Of a stretch of 64,000 nucleotides of DNA, positions 42,418 to 52,465 are shown one piece after another (the stretch's first letter is position 1; each line of letters starts with the position of its first letter). Position numbers and translations under genes: made by a program. This DNA is from an uncultured Prevotella sp. (GTDB taxonomy: Bacteria; Bacteroidota; Bacteroidia; Bacteroidales; Bacteroidaceae). The DNA is taken from NCBI GenBank assembly GCA_900315955.1, contig ONBC01000001.1:62001-126000 (forward strand), read 5' to 3'. The notes beneath the pieces are model-generated. The model was not told the DNA's origin and made no database searches. It saw only the letters and a program-made list of their open reading frames with translations.

Positions 42418-44325
42418 ATGAAGAAACCGACAACGCCGGATAAACGGCAACAATTTTTCAACTGGAACGGAGTGTTCTTTGGCATTCTGATTCTGTTGCT
42501 CCTCAATACGCTCTTGGCTCCGCACATCGGGTCGTCACAGATCAAAGACGCCGACTACGGTACCTTCATCAGTGAGCTCAACAAAGGTAAAGTATCAAAA
42601 GTAGTCATCAAGGACGGCTATGTCTATTATGACATTCCGGCAGCGAAAAGCAAGGAATCTGCCAAAACGTCAAAGACAAGCAATCCTTTCCTGACTCCTC
42701 AGAACGAGCCACAGACCTATCGCACGCCGGAGGTTAACGACCCGCAACTGGTCAACCGACTGCTGAAAGCCAAAGCGCCGACGAAAAGCGGGAAAGTAGA
42801 GATCTCGAAAGATGTACCGCAGAAGAATTCTCCGTTGGTTGACTTCTTCGTGTGGTGGATTCTTCCTGGTCTCATCTTCTGGTGGATCTGGCGCGCCGGA
42901 ACCAACAAGATGCTCAAAGGCGGACTCGGGGGCGGCGGATTCCTCTCTGTAGGCAAGTCGGGAGCCAAGGTCTATGCCGAGAGCGATGTGAAGACCCGAT
43001 TCAGTGATGTTGCCGGGCAGGACGAAGCCAAGGCGACGCTCATGGAACTTGTCGACTTTCTTCATAATCCCAAGAAATATACAGCCTTAGGAGCCAGGTT
43101 GCCTAAGGGTGCCTTGCTCGTCGGTCCTCCGGGCACCGGCAAGACGCTGATAGCGCGTGCCGTAGCCGGTGAGGCGCATGTGCCGTTCTTCTCTATCAGC
43201 GGCTCCGAGTTTGTACAGATGTTCGTCGGCATGGGTGCCGCGAAAGTCCGCGACCTCTTCCGTCAGGCTGCCCAGAAAGCACCGTGTATCATCTTCATTG
43301 ATGAGATTGATGCCATTGGTAAGAGTCGTGATCAGGCAATGGGCAACGATGAGCGTGAGCAGACGCTGAACCAGTTGCTCACCGAGATGGATGGCTTCGA
43401 TGCCACGAAAGGTGTCGTCATCCTCGCTGCCACGAACCGTCCGGAGAGTCTGGATAAGGCTTTGCTCCGCCCAGGCCGTTTCGACCGTCGTGTCATCATG
43501 GAACTGCCGGATCTGGAAGGCCGCAAGGCCATCTTCAAAGTACACCTGAAAGATGTGAAGCATGCCGACATCGACCTCGATGCCGTAGGGCGTGCCACGG
43601 CTGGCTCGAGTGGCGCCGACATTGCCAACATCGTCAACGAGGCTGCGCTGAGAGCTGTACGACTCGGGGAGAAAGCCGTGACGACCACGGATATCGAGGA
43701 GAGTGTGGAGACGGTCATCGCCGGAGAGCAAAAGAAAGGTGCCGTCATCTCACCCGAGGAGAAACGTATTATCAGTTACCATGAGATTGGACACGCGATG
43801 GTCGCCGCCATGCAGACCGGCACAGCGCCTATCCAAAAGATCACCATCGTACCGCGTACGAGCGGTGCCCTTGGTTACACCATGCAGGTCGATGCCGGTG
43901 AGAAACATCTGATGAGCAAGACAGAACTGCTTGAGCGCATCACCACCCTCACGGGCGGCCGCGCTGCCGAGGAGGTGATGTGCCATACATGCACGACAGG
44001 TGCCTCCAACGACATCGAGAAAGCCACGCAGCTCGCCCGCGCCATGATCACGACCTACGGGATGAGTGACCACTTCGGTATGGTACAACTGGAGCAGCAG
44101 CGCAACCGTTATCTCGGCGGTGCCTCCGACCTCACGTGCAGTCCAGAGACTGCCAAGGCTATCGACGACGAGGTGTCGCAGATCGTCAAGGAGGCCCACG
44201 CCAAAGCTGTGAAGATCATCACGGAGAATCAGGACAAGATGAATGCTGCCGCTGCCATCCTCCTCAAGAAAGAGACCATCACCGGCAAGGAGTTCATGGA
44301 GGTGATAAAAACTTCCAACTCTTAA
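42418..44325 (+). CDS. ftsH: ATP-dependent zinc metalloprotease FtsH
   Basis: The protein has 635 residues from ATG 42418; an in-frame extension to a TTG at 42307 runs through the promoter and is not credible. It has two membrane segments (about 17-36 and 138-158), an AAA ATPase with Walker A GPPGTGKT and Walker [12 protein letters not shown], the [22 protein letters not shown], and the zinc motif HEIGH. It forms a hexamer in the inner membrane that degrades unneeded membrane proteins. The last codons (KTSNS and the stop) come from an AACTC-type gene-end repeat. Confidence 0.96.
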   Translation: MKKPTTPDKRQQFFNWNGVFFGILILLLLNTLLAPHIGSSQIKDADYGTFISELNKGKVSKVVIKDGYVYYDIPAAKSKESAKTSKTSNPFLTPQNEPQTYRTPEVNDPQLVNRLLKAKAPTKSGKVEISKDVPQKNSPLVDFFVWWILPGLIFWWIWRAGTNKMLKGGLGGGGFLSVGKSGAKVYAESDVKTRFSDVAGQDEAKATLMELVDFLHNPKKYTALGARLPKGALLVGPPGTGKTLIARAVAGEAHVPFFSISGSEFVQMFVGMGAAKVRDLFRQAAQKAPCIIFIDEIDAIGKSRDQAMGNDEREQTLNQLLTEMDGFDATKGVVILAATNRPESLDKALLRPGRFDRRVIMELPDLEGRKAIFKVHLKDVKHADIDLDAVGRATAGSSGADIANIVNEAALRAVRLGEKAVTTTDIEESVETVIAGEQKKGAVISPEEKRIISYHEIGHAMVAAMQTGTAPIQKITIVPRTSGALGYTMQVDAGEKHLMSKTELLERITTLTGGRAAEEVMCHTCTTGASNDIEKATQLARAMITTYGMSDHFGMVQLEQQRNRYLGGASDLTCSPETAKAIDDEVSQIVKEAHAKAVKIITENQDKMNAAAAILLKKETITGKEFMEVIKTSNS

Positions 44326-44366
44326 CTCCCAACTCTTAACTCATAACTCTTAACTTCTAACTCCCA
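44311..44366. repeat. gene-end repeat shared by ftsH and the aminotransferase gene
   Basis: About seven units of the AACTCTT/AACTCCC type lie between two convergent genes. The TAA stop of ftsH and, on the other strand, the TAA stop of the aminotransferase (last residues GVRS) are both part of the repeat. Confidence 0.8.
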
Positions 44367-45555
44367 CCGCCTTAGCCAGTTTCTCCAATCCCTCCCGGAC
44401 ATAGGCTTGCGGCGAGCCGACGTTCATCCGCATGAAGCCTTCGCCACCGGGACCGAACATCTCACCGTCGTTGAGCGCGAGGTGTGCCTTGTCGATGAAG
44501 AGGTCGAGGAGCTGCTTGTGATCCAGGTGAAGCTCACGGCAGTTGAGCCACATGAGGAAGCTCGCCTCCGGGCGGATCGGACGGATCTGCGGCGTGTGCT
44601 CCCGGCAGAATTCCTCCACAAAACGGATGTTATTCTCCACGGCAGCCAGCATCTGCCTGCGCCACTCCTCCCCTTTGCGGAACGCGGCGATGGTAGCGAT
44701 ATGCGCAAAGATATGCGCCTCATCGAGCTCGTTGGCCTTCAGCCAGCCATAGAAAGTCTTCCGGATCTCGGGATTGGGGACGATGGCATGGGAGGAGATG
44801 ATGCCCGCGATATTGAACGTCTTTGTCGGTGCCTGCATCGTGATACTGATCTGTGCCGCTTTCTCGGAGACTGAAGCGAAAGGTATGTGCTTATGTCCGA
44901 AGAGCGCCATGTCGCAATGGATCTCATCACTGATGACGAGCAAGTGATGGTCGTAGCAGAAGTCTGCCAACCGCATGAGCGTCTCCCGTGACCAGCAGAT
45001 ACCGCCGGGGTTATGAGGATTGCAGAGGATGAGCACGCGGCACTTGTCGTCGCAGACGCGCTCCAAGCTGTCGAAGTCCATCTCGTAATAATCACCGGCC
45101 TCCACATGCTCGTTCTCCAAAGCCTCGGGATGGACCTTCAGCGGGTTCCACACCACCTCGCGCCTGTTGGCGCGCGGCACGAGGAAGAACGGATGGTAGA
45201 CAGGCGGCATGACAATGACTTTCTCGTCGGGCTTGCAGAAGAGGTTGCTGAAGATCCCGATACCTTTCACGATGCCGGGTATGAAACTGATCCATTCGGG
45301 TTTGATGTCCCACTGGTGATGCGCCCGCACCCAGTCGATGATCGCCGGCTTGTAGTCGGCGGGCTCCACGGTGTAACCCAAGATAGGATGTTCGAGGCGT
45401 TTCTTCATCGCCTCAATGATGTCGGGCAGCACGGCGAAATCCATGTCTGCCACCCACATCGGCTGGAGGTCGTCACGCCCCCAGCGAGGAAGCAGCGCCT
45501 CGTGCATGAGGTCGCCGCTGCCTTTGCGGTCTATGATAGTGTCGAAAGAATACAT
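44350..45555 (-). CDS. PatB/MalY-type PLP enzyme, probable cystathionine beta-lyase
   Basis: This 401-residue fold-type I PLP enzyme has features of the MalY/PatB branch: an N-terminal YSFDTIIDRKGSGDLMHEALL, WVADMDFAVLPDIIEAMKKR, CNPHNPGGICWSRE, and the PLP lysine in MQAPTKTFNIAGI. MalY and PatB split cystathionine to homocysteine, pyruvate and ammonia, and some also control gene expression through protein contacts. The next gene on the same strand is also a sulfur amino-acid enzyme, which supports this assignment. Confidence 0.9.
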   Translation of the reverse strand: MYSFDTIIDRKGSGDLMHEALLPRWGRDDLQPMWVADMDFAVLPDIIEAMKKRLEHPILGYTVEPADYKPAIIDWVRAHHQWDIKPEWISFIPGIVKGIGIFSNLFCKPDEKVIVMPPVYHPFFLVPRANRREVVWNPLKVHPEALENEHVEAGDYYEMDFDSLERVCDDKCRVLILCNPHNPGGICWSRETLMRLADFCYDHHLLVISDEIHCDMALFGHKHIPFASVSEKAAQISITMQAPTKTFNIAGIISSHAIVPNPEIRKTFYGWLKANELDEAHIFAHIATIAAFRKGEEWRRQMLAAVENNIRFVEEFCREHTPQIRPIRPEASFLMWLNCRELHLDHKQLLDLFIDKAHLALNDGEMFGPGGEGFMRMNVGSPQAYVREGLEKLAKAVGVRS

Positions 45556-45578
45556 GGTGATGGATATTTATAATGGGC

Positions 45579-45597
45579 GACGCTGCAAAGCAGCGTC
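45579..45597. repeat. short perfect hairpin GACGCTGC-AAA-GCAGCGTC
   Basis: An 8-base perfect stem with a 3-base loop sits 23 bases upstream of the aminotransferase gene start. It lacks a T-run. The form is like that of the GC-rich hairpin repeats, but the sequence is different. Confidence 0.6.
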
Positions 45598-45640
45598 CTA
45601 CAAAACGGAGCCCACCAAAAGACGACAAGAAGCAGGAAAA

Positions 45641-45680
45641 CTACTAACTCCTAACTCCTAATTTCTAACTCCTAACTCTC
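45641..45680. repeat. gene-end heptamer repeat after the gamma-family PLP gene
   Basis: Units of CTAACTC/CTAATTT cover the 3' end of the - strand gene ending at 45672. The last codons of that gene (GAG AGT TAG) are inside the repeat. Confidence 0.75.
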
Positions 45681-46853
45681 CAGCGCCTGCCTGATATCCT
45701 CGAAGATGTCATCGACATCCTCCAGACCGACACTCAGACGGATGGTGGTGTCGAGCACATCCATCTTGGCTTTCTCCTCCGGCGTGAAGTTGCCGAAGAT
45801 GGTAGAATAAGGATGAATGGCGAGCGTGCGGTTGTCGAAGAGATTCGTGGCGCGGTGCACAAGCCTCAGACGGTTGAGGAAGTTGAAACAAGCCTCCTGA
45901 CTCTCGAGGTCCATGCAGACCATCGCCCCCGCCGTCTTACCAAACTGCTTCTGAGCGAGCGCATGAAACTTATTATCCTCCAATCCGACATAGTTGACAA
46001 ACTTGACGGGCTTGAGCGTCTGCAACTTCTTGGCCAATGCCAGCGCATTAGCCGACTGCACACGATAGCGGGCATCGAGGGTCTCCAAGCCCATGGTCTG
46101 AAGGAAAGCAGCCTGCGGGGTCATGTACGCACCGAAATTGAACAACAGCTCACTCTTGATCGTCGGCGTGAAGCCTTTCGTGTACTCCGTGCCATAATCG
46201 ATGATCAGTCCGCCCAACGAGGTAGCCCCACCACTGATATATTTGGTAGAGGAGACGACCTCAATGTCTACCCCCAAGTCCTTTGCGGAGAACATCGTGA
46301 ACGGGATCGTTGTCGTGTCAGCCACGAGCGGGATCTTGTGGGCGTGGGCTACGCGGGCCAGCGCCTGAAGGTCAGCGACCTCCATCTGCGGGTTCGTGAT
46401 GATCTCTACAAAGATGCAGCATGTGTTATCGTCGACAGCCTGCTCCACCTTCCCGATATCCGTCAGGTCCGTCGTGTGCAATCCCACTCCGAACTTCCTC
46501 AAGGAACGGTTGAGGAGGTCGAAGGTGTTGCCGAACATGTGGGTGGAAGACACCACGTTCTTGCCTTGAGCCGTGAGAGCGAGCATGATATTGCTGATAG
46601 CCGCCATGCCACTGTTGAGGGCTGACACACTGTAAGCACCGGTCAGTGCACGCACACGATCCTCAAAGTTGTCCACCGTTGGGTTCTCACAACGGGAGTA
46701 GTCGGGCGCATCGATACGTTCGCAAAAAGCATCGGCCATGGTCTGAGCATCACTGAACTCATAAGCCACAGCATTGTAAACCGGCATGCTCAACGCATCA
46801 TAGGCATCGCGCCGGCGATAAGGCAAATGAATTGCCTGTGTATTCTTCTTCAT
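45672..46853 (-). CDS. Cys/Met metabolism PLP enzyme, probable O-acetylhomoserine sulfhydrylase
   Basis: The protein has 393 residues from ATG 46853; eight more codons to 46877 lack family similarity. Family marks are SMPVYNAVAYEF, DYSRCENPT, ALNSGMAAISNIMLAL, FVEIITNPQMEVADL, DTTTIPF, the PLP lysine in VSSTKYISGGATSLGG, and the C-terminal RLSVGLEDVDDIFEDI. It most resembles the O-acetylhomoserine thiol-lyase branch that makes homocysteine, but cystathionine gamma-synthase or methionine gamma-lyase are possible. It lies 117 bases upstream of the MalY-like gene, and the two steps would link cysteine and methionine pools. Confidence 0.88.
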   Translation of the reverse strand: MKKNTQAIHLPYRRRDAYDALSMPVYNAVAYEFSDAQTMADAFCERIDAPDYSRCENPTVDNFEDRVRALTGAYSVSALNSGMAAISNIMLALTAQGKNVVSSTHMFGNTFDLLNRSLRKFGVGLHTTDLTDIGKVEQAVDDNTCCIFVEIITNPQMEVADLQALARVAHAHKIPLVADTTTIPFTMFSAKDLGVDIEVVSSTKYISGGATSLGGLIIDYGTEYTKGFTPTIKSELLFNFGAYMTPQAAFLQTMGLETLDARYRVQSANALALAKKLQTLKPVKFVNYVGLEDNKFHALAQKQFGKTAGAMVCMDLESQEACFNFLNRLRLVHRATNLFDNRTLAIHPYSTIFGNFTPEEKAKMDVLDTTIRLSVGLEDVDDIFEDIRQALES

Positions 46854-46883
46854 TATTATATTAGTACGATTAAGCAAAACTAC

Positions 46884-46980
46884 ACACTCAGAAACTCAGA
46901 AAACTCAGAAACTCAGAAACTCAAGAACTCAGAAACTCAAAAACTCAGAAAACTCCTAACTCCCAACTCAAAAAAACTCC
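46884..46980. repeat. AACTCAGA repeat block after the lptD-like gene
   Basis: Roughly ten units of AACTCAGA (8 bases), passing into AACTCCT/AACTCCC at the right, fill the gap between two - strand genes. On the - strand the repeat reads TCTGAGTT, which puts TGA in all three frames because 8 is not a multiple of 3. Confidence 0.8.
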
Positions 46981-46981
46981 C

Positions 46982-49852
46982 TTAGTACCACTGCACCGCA
47001 TTGCTGTAACCTGAACGCTTGTCATACTTCAAGGCATCCGTAAGCGTCGAGGCATTACAACGGAATGTGAAGTTATAACTTGCGTAAGGTGCCAAGACGA
47101 GCGAGCAGCTCATGTTGAAGCAATGGAGGTCACGCTGCAGCGAAGCGGTAGTCATCGAGACCTTATGGTTGTCGAAGTCGTAGCCGGAGGAGAAGCTGAT
47201 GTTCCAGCCATCGGAAATGCGTACGTTACCGCTGACGTTCAGCGTCTGCGTGAACTTATAAGGATAGCGCATCGTCTTATAGTTGAACTTCTTGACATCC
47301 GTGTTCTCGCTCATCGTGATGCCATAGCCGAAGGTGAGCGACCAAGGCATGGAGAAAGCCATATAGCCGTCACCATCCGTCTCTGCTTTTCCTCCCTTGT
47401 CATCCTTGGCGGCTCCGTTCTGCGCGTCGATCATGGTGTCGTCTACATTACTGTTGATGTCGGTGTCGATGCTCTCATCGTCCTTGTTCTTCTTTTTGTC
47501 CTTATCCTCATCGTCTTTCTCTCCGCTGAAGAACTTCTTGATCTTATCCGGCGTGAGGGTATAAGAGATATTCTGCGACATGCCCTGGAAGCGACCGAAC
47601 TTACCCATGCCCCAGTAGGTATGGTTGCCGACATACGGTGTACCGTTGCTGTCGACCTCGTAAGCGTAAGAGGCGAAGACTCCCGTCATGTTGAACGTAT
47701 AATTCTTCCACCATTTCAGTCGAAGGTTCACCGTGAGGTCGCTCAACGGTTTCTCCTTGGCCGCCATGTTATAGGACATTGACCAGCGCAACTGATCGAT
47801 GATACTGATCTTCTTGAAGCCCGTAGAGTCCTTGTCGCTCTTGACCTTCATCTCTATATTGTTGTCGAAGCTCCATGAGATACTTCCCGTGCGCCCTTTG
47901 CCCGGCACTCCGTAGAGCGCGTCGGAATAGGGAGAGTACTGTACCAGCGACACATTGCCGTCGGCATCCGTCTTCTGATAAGTCTGATAGTAACCATAGC
48001 GCGAGGCACCGAAGTCGGGCGCGTAACTGAAGCTCACAGTCGGCGTGATGACATGGCGGATGGCCTGGATCTTGTCGCCAAAGATCTTGCGGTTAGGTAC
48101 CCAGAAACCGTACAGCTTGGTAGAAGCTGACACGGCAAGGTTCCAATTGTACACGTTGTGGAAGCCATAGGTCGTGTCCGACACCTCCGTCTGCGTGGCC
48201 TGGTCCCACGACTTCATCACCTTGTTGGTGTACATACGGTCCGTGAAGTTGAACGACGGTGTGAGGTTGATATAATTGAATAAGGTGAAGTTGGCACTTA
48301 TAGGGATACTGTGCTGAAAGCCGTTGCGCCAGTCCTTGATAAGATTGGAGTGCAACAACTGATTCTCCTTCGTCGATATCGAGTTGGAGAACTGTCCCGT
48401 GTAGCTCATGGAAATCTTCTCGTACCAGCGCTCATCACCCACCTGATGTTTCCGGCGGAAAGGATAGAATCGGGAGATGCTGATGTTGAGGTCGGGCAGC
48501 GTCATAGCGATGGTAGAATCGCGCATGTTCTGGCTGAGGTTGGCAGTAGAACTGAGCGTCATGCCGATGCTCGAGAACGTCGTGCTCCAGTTGACAGAAG
48601 AGGTACGTGTCGACTGGGTGAGCGACTGCGGGTTGTACATACTCGTCAGGTTGTTACGCTCATAACTCGACGTAGCGAAGTTGACACTGGCCGAGAGCGA
48701 GCTGAAAGGGTTGGCCTTCGAATCCTGCCGGTGGCTCCACTGCACCTTGAAACTCGTCTGCTTCGCATAGTCGGGCATACCCTTGTCACCCGTCCGTGTG
48801 TCCTGATAACTCACGAGAAACGTACCACTGTATTTATAACGTTTGTTATAGTTGCTCGTAGCTGTCAGGCCCCAAGAGCCTTTTGTATAGATCTCACCTA
48901 TCAGTTTCAAGTCCATCTTGTCGCTCAAGGCAAAATAGTAGCCGCCGTCACGAAGATAGAATCCACGGGAGCTCTCGTCTCCATAGCTGGGCATGATGAA
49001 ACCGGAACTGTAGCTTTTCGTGAAGGGGAAGAAGCCATAAGGGATAGCGAAAGGCAACGGCACATCAGCCACCACGAGATAGGCAGGACCAAACGTCACG
49101 TCCTTTCCCGGACGCACCTTGGCGCGGGAAAGAGAAATGTAGAAATCAGGATGCTCCTTGTCGCACGTGGTATAACGGCCGTGAGCCAAATAAACGTCTC
49201 CCGACTCCGTACGCTTCGATATTTTGCTTCGAAGAAAGCCATCTTCCTGTTTGGTATAAGCATTCTGCACGATACCCTTTTTCGTCTTGAAGTTGAAGGA
49301 GATGGTGTCGGTGTCATAAGTGTCCGAGCCCATGGCAAAGACCGGCCGTCCTTTGATACCACCCTTCTCGGCACTGTCCGGCGTTCCTGTGGCATGAACG
49401 AGAGAAGAGTCAAGATTCATCCGGATCTTGTCACTCTTCAAGTCCATGTTCTCGTATTTGACCTCTGCATTACCGAAGAGTTTGGCATCTTTGGTCATCG
49501 CGTCGTAGACGAGCGAGTCGTCGGCCGTGTAAGTCACCGGCGCATCTATTCCTTTCCTTCTCGCCCGGTTGACCGAATCGGCCCGGATAGAGTCATCAAT
49601 GGCTTTGTTATGATGATAGACGGCAAGCTGGAGAGAGTCCATGGAGAGCGTATCGATCGACGCATCGTCCTTTTGCATGCCTTCTGTCCGCAAAGAATCC
49701 TTGTCTGACAAGCCTTTCCGTGCCAGGCTGTCGCTCACAACCGTTTTAGCCTTCTTTTTTACAGGAAGGAGCGCACTGCCGTTTGCCCAGGCAAACAAGC
49801 TTACAGAGATGAGCAATATGATGAAAGACTTTGTCCTTGTTGATGTCCACAT
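46982..49852 (-). CDS. lptD: LptD-like outer membrane LPS assembly protein
   Basis: The protein has 956 residues from ATG 49852, which gives a signal peptide (SFIILLISVSLFAWANG); the 22 codons before it are not family-like. A low-complexity Ser/Asp/Lys stretch is followed by an OstA/LptA-like domain (about 120-260: DSLVYDAMTKDAKLFGNAEVKYENM, KDRPVFAMGSDTYDTDTISFNFKTKKG type) and a long beta-barrel rich in aromatic strands. A charged, Lys/Asp-rich insert lies near 790. The barrel ends in SGYSNAVQWY. This is the usual Bacteroidota form. It should place LPS in the outer leaflet. Confidence 0.88.
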   Translation of the reverse strand: MWTSTRTKSFIILLISVSLFAWANGSALLPVKKKAKTVVSDSLARKGLSDKDSLRTEGMQKDDASIDTLSMDSLQLAVYHHNKAIDDSIRADSVNRARRKGIDAPVTYTADDSLVYDAMTKDAKLFGNAEVKYENMDLKSDKIRMNLDSSLVHATGTPDSAEKGGIKGRPVFAMGSDTYDTDTISFNFKTKKGIVQNAYTKQEDGFLRSKISKRTESGDVYLAHGRYTTCDKEHPDFYISLSRAKVRPGKDVTFGPAYLVVADVPLPFAIPYGFFPFTKSYSSGFIMPSYGDESSRGFYLRDGGYYFALSDKMDLKLIGEIYTKGSWGLTATSNYNKRYKYSGTFLVSYQDTRTGDKGMPDYAKQTSFKVQWSHRQDSKANPFSSLSASVNFATSSYERNNLTSMYNPQSLTQSTRTSSVNWSTTFSSIGMTLSSTANLSQNMRDSTIAMTLPDLNISISRFYPFRRKHQVGDERWYEKISMSYTGQFSNSISTKENQLLHSNLIKDWRNGFQHSIPISANFTLFNYINLTPSFNFTDRMYTNKVMKSWDQATQTEVSDTTYGFHNVYNWNLAVSASTKLYGFWVPNRKIFGDKIQAIRHVITPTVSFSYAPDFGASRYGYYQTYQKTDADGNVSLVQYSPYSDALYGVPGKGRTGSISWSFDNNIEMKVKSDKDSTGFKKISIIDQLRWSMSYNMAAKEKPLSDLTVNLRLKWWKNYTFNMTGVFASYAYEVDSNGTPYVGNHTYWGMGKFGRFQGMSQNISYTLTPDKIKKFFSGEKDDEDKDKKKNKDDESIDTDINSNVDDTMIDAQNGAAKDDKGGKAETDGDGYMAFSMPWSLTFGYGITMSENTDVKKFNYKTMRYPYKFTQTLNVSGNVRISDGWNISFSSGYDFDNHKVSMTTASLQRDLHCFNMSCSLVLAPYASYNFTFRCNASTLTDALKYDKRSGYSNAVQWY

Positions 49853-49862
49853 ATTTATATTA

Positions 49863-50003
49863 TGTGCAAATGTTATTTGCAAAGAGCTGTTTGCAATGAT
49901 CTGTCCATGAGTTTGCAAAAGCTATTTGCAGAAATGTTATTGCAGAATATTTCTGCAAATTTACATATTATCTCGTTATTATCTCTACCTTTTCGCAAAT
50001 TTA
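49863..50003. promoter_or_regulatory. cluster of TTTGCA/TGCAAA motifs upstream of lptD
   Basis: At least six TTTGCA or TGCAAA hexamers (near 49865, 49875, 49890, 49912, 49924, 49954) plus near-matches occur in 140 bases. A -7 like CAAATTTA is at 49996-50003 for the - strand. The cluster lies between the lptD start and the divergent nrfH promoter. It may be an operator array or a set of overlapping promoter boxes. Confidence 0.5.
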
Positions 50004-50079
50004 ACGTCACCGTTTTGGCGATTAAAGAAAAAGGAAGAACTTTTTCTGAAATCATGACAGCTTCTTTCTATCTTTTTCA

Positions 50080-50087
50080 TAACTTTG
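50080..50087 (+). promoter_or_regulatory. -7 element for the nrfHA operon
   Basis: TAACTTTG fits the consensus. The -33 region (near 50057-50063) is poor. The ATG of nrfH follows 37 bases later. Confidence 0.45.
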
Positions 50088-50124
50088 TGAAATATAAGTA
50101 AACCCAAAAGCTCCGTAAAGAGAA

Positions 50125-50763
50125 ATGCCTATGGCCAGTCTATGGAACAAGATCAGAATAAGGTGGGCATCCTTTGTCAACTCGTTGTCTTTCCCGCTGA
50201 AGACAGCGCTTATTGCCTTGTGCGGAGTTGTTGTCGGCTTGCTCGCCTTGTTCATGTATCTGCTGCGCATGCACACTTATATTATCGGTGATGATCCGGC
50301 TGCCTGCATCAACTGTCATATCATGTCTCCTTATTATGCCACATGGAGCCACTCCTCGCATGGACGCGACGCGACGTGCAACGACTGCCATGTGCCCAAC
50401 GGCAACCTGCTGGCTCACTATGGTTTCAAAGGTCTTGACGGCATGAAGCATGTCGCCTACTTCGTCACGCACAGTGAGCATCAGGCCATTCAGGCGGAGA
50501 CGATGTCGGACGAGGTGATCATGGACAACTGCATCCGCTGTCACAAACAGCTCAACCAGGAGTTTGTCAAGACAGGCCGCATCGACTATATGGAGGCCAA
50601 GCGCGGGGAAGGCCATGCCTGTTGGGACTGCCATCGCAACGTGCCGCACGGAGGTAAGAACTCCTTATCGGCTACGCCTAATGCCGAGTATGTGGAGCCC
50701 ATCCCTTCCTCGCCCGTTCCGGCATGGCTGCAGAAGGCGTTAGGGCATGACCCCGTCAGATAG
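50125..50763 (+). CDS. nrfH: cytochrome c nitrite reductase small subunit
   Basis: The 212-residue protein is a NapC/NirT-type quinol dehydrogenase with one N-terminal membrane anchor (about 24-46, LKTALIALCGVVVGLLALFMYL) and four c-type heme sites: CINCH, CNDCH, CIRCH and CWDCH. It passes electrons from the menaquinol pool to NrfA in the periplasm. The stop overlaps the open frame of nrfA but not its proposed start, leaving about 73 bases. The length is slightly longer than typical NrfH because of a Pro-rich tail. Confidence 0.95.
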   Translation: MPMASLWNKIRIRWASFVNSLSFPLKTALIALCGVVVGLLALFMYLLRMHTYIIGDDPAACINCHIMSPYYATWSHSSHGRDATCNDCHVPNGNLLAHYGFKGLDGMKHVAYFVTHSEHQAIQAETMSDEVIMDNCIRCHKQLNQEFVKTGRIDYMEAKRGEGHACWDCHRNVPHGGKNSLSATPNAEYVEPIPSSPVPAWLQKALGHDPVR

Positions 50764-50836
50764 GATGTACACAAAACGAAAACAGGAAAACGAAAATAAG
50801 GACCTGCATAAAACGAAAACAGAAAAACGAGATATT

Positions 50837-52333
50837 ATGGCTAAACAACTAAAGAAATGGCAAGGCTGGCTCCTCTTCGCAGGAGCTATGGTCGTTGTAT
50901 TCGTCTTGGGGCTCGTGTGCTCGTCGCTCTTAGAACGGCGCGCGGAGGTGGCGAGCGTGTTTAACAACCGCCGCACCCCAATGACCGACTCTATCGTATC
51001 TCAGAACGAGAAGTTCGCCGAGGACTTCCCACGCGAATACCAGACCTGGGCGATGACGGAAGATACCAGTTTCGTGAGCAAGTATAATAGTTCCCAGGAG
51101 GTGGACGTCCTGGAGCGCAGTCCGGCTTTTGTCATCAACTGGGCCGGTTACGCCTTCTCCCGTGAGTACAACACGCCGCGTGGCCACCGCCATGCCATAG
51201 AGGACCTGCGCAAGATCCTGCGCACAGGATCGCCCGGTGTCGACGGACAGGAAGACCTGCAGCCCGGCACCTGCTGGACCTGCAAAGGTCCCGACGTGCC
51301 ACGACTGATGCGTGAGAAAGGTACCGACAAGTTCTATGCCGCCAAATGGAGCGACTGGGGCGATGAGGTGATGAACACCGTGGGCTGCTCCGATTGTCAC
51401 GATGCCCGTACCATGGAGCTTCGTCCCACCCGTCCCGCGTTGTATGAGGCCTGGGCGCGCGTAGGCAAGGACGTGAAGAAAGCTACCCATCAGGAGATGC
51501 GGTCGCTCGTCTGCGCACAGTGCCATACAGAATATTATTTTGAGAAAGAGAACGGCAACTATCTCCACTTCCCACAGGAGAAAGGTCTCACCTGCGAAGC
51601 GGCTGAGGAGTACTACGACTCTATCGGGTTCTACGATTATATCAACCCGCTGTCCAAGGCTAAGATCCTTAAAGCGCAACATCCCGGTTACGAACTGTTC
51701 ATGCAGGGTATCCACGGACAGCGGGGCGTATCGTGTGCCGACTGCCACATGCCTTACATCTCGGAAGGAGGCGTGAAATACACGGATCACCACATCATGT
51801 CACCGCTCGCACATATCGACCGCACCTGTCAGACGTGCCACCGGCAGCCTGCGGAGGTGTTGCGCCAGAATGTATATGAGCGGCAGCAGAAAGCCTACGA
51901 TTTCGCCAGAAAGGTCGATGTCCAACTGGCCGACGCTCACCTCATGGCACAGTTTGCCTGGAAGCACGGAGCGACGGACAAGGAGATGGAGAAAGCGCTC
52001 AGCGACATCAGGAAGAGCCAGTGGCGTTGGGATTACGCCATCGCTTCCCATGGCGCCTCCTTCCATGCTCCGCAAGAGTGCATGCGCCTGCTCGCCGACG
52101 CCATGGAGTATGCCAAAGACGCACAGCTCGAATGTCAGAAAGTCGTAGCCATGCACGGATGGACCAAAGCTATTCCACTGCCCGACATCTCTACCAGAGA
52201 GAAGGCAGCCCAATATATCGGCTTAAATATGCCGCAACTCAGGAAACAGAAGAAGGACTTCCTTGATACGGTCGTCCCTAAATGGATTGATACCGCAAGG
52301 AAAAACAAACGGTTCATTACTCAGCCCATCTGA
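50837..52333 (+). CDS. nrfA: cytochrome c nitrite reductase catalytic subunit
   Basis: The protein has 498 residues from ATG 50837; earlier in-frame starts at 50747 and 50765 only add a charged leader. An N-terminal membrane or signal segment (about 9-30) precedes five heme sites: CWTCK (Cys146, Lys150, the lysine-ligated active-site heme), CSDCH, CAQCH, CADCH and CQTCH. It reduces nitrite to ammonium with six electrons in respiratory ammonification. It forms a complex with NrfH upstream, and an efficient terminator follows. Confidence 0.96.
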   Translation: MAKQLKKWQGWLLFAGAMVVVFVLGLVCSSLLERRAEVASVFNNRRTPMTDSIVSQNEKFAEDFPREYQTWAMTEDTSFVSKYNSSQEVDVLERSPAFVINWAGYAFSREYNTPRGHRHAIEDLRKILRTGSPGVDGQEDLQPGTCWTCKGPDVPRLMREKGTDKFYAAKWSDWGDEVMNTVGCSDCHDARTMELRPTRPALYEAWARVGKDVKKATHQEMRSLVCAQCHTEYYFEKENGNYLHFPQEKGLTCEAAEEYYDSIGFYDYINPLSKAKILKAQHPGYELFMQGIHGQRGVSCADCHMPYISEGGVKYTDHHIMSPLAHIDRTCQTCHRQPAEVLRQNVYERQQKAYDFARKVDVQLADAHLMAQFAWKHGATDKEMEKALSDIRKSQWRWDYAIASHGASFHAPQECMRLLADAMEYAKDAQLECQKVVAMHGWTKAIPLPDISTREKAAQYIGLNMPQLRKQKKDFLDTVVPKWIDTARKNKRFITQPI

Positions 52334-52365
52334 TGTTTCCGCTTCAGGATGACGCATTTGTTTTC

Positions 52366-52398
52366 ACTGGCTCCGGCTTCTGCCGGAACCAGTTTTTT
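52366..52398 (+). terminator. intrinsic terminator after nrfA
   Basis: ACTGGCTCCGGC (52366-52377) pairs with GCCGGAACCAGT (52382-52393), with one mismatch and a 4-base loop, and TTTTTT follows. It separates nrfHA from the cytochrome maturation genes, which therefore probably need their own promoter or read-through. Confidence 0.85.
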
Positions 52399-52465
52399 GC
52401 AGATTACTAACAACATGCCTGCTCCGTCTCCTGCCCCCCTATTAACACCCAACACCTTTTAGAAC

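Noticed and set aside
48311..49708. 465-codon open frame on the + strand inside the lptD-like gene
   Set aside because: It is antisense to a gene with a signal peptide, OstA domain and barrel; the translated sequence is rich in Arg/His/Val without known motifs.
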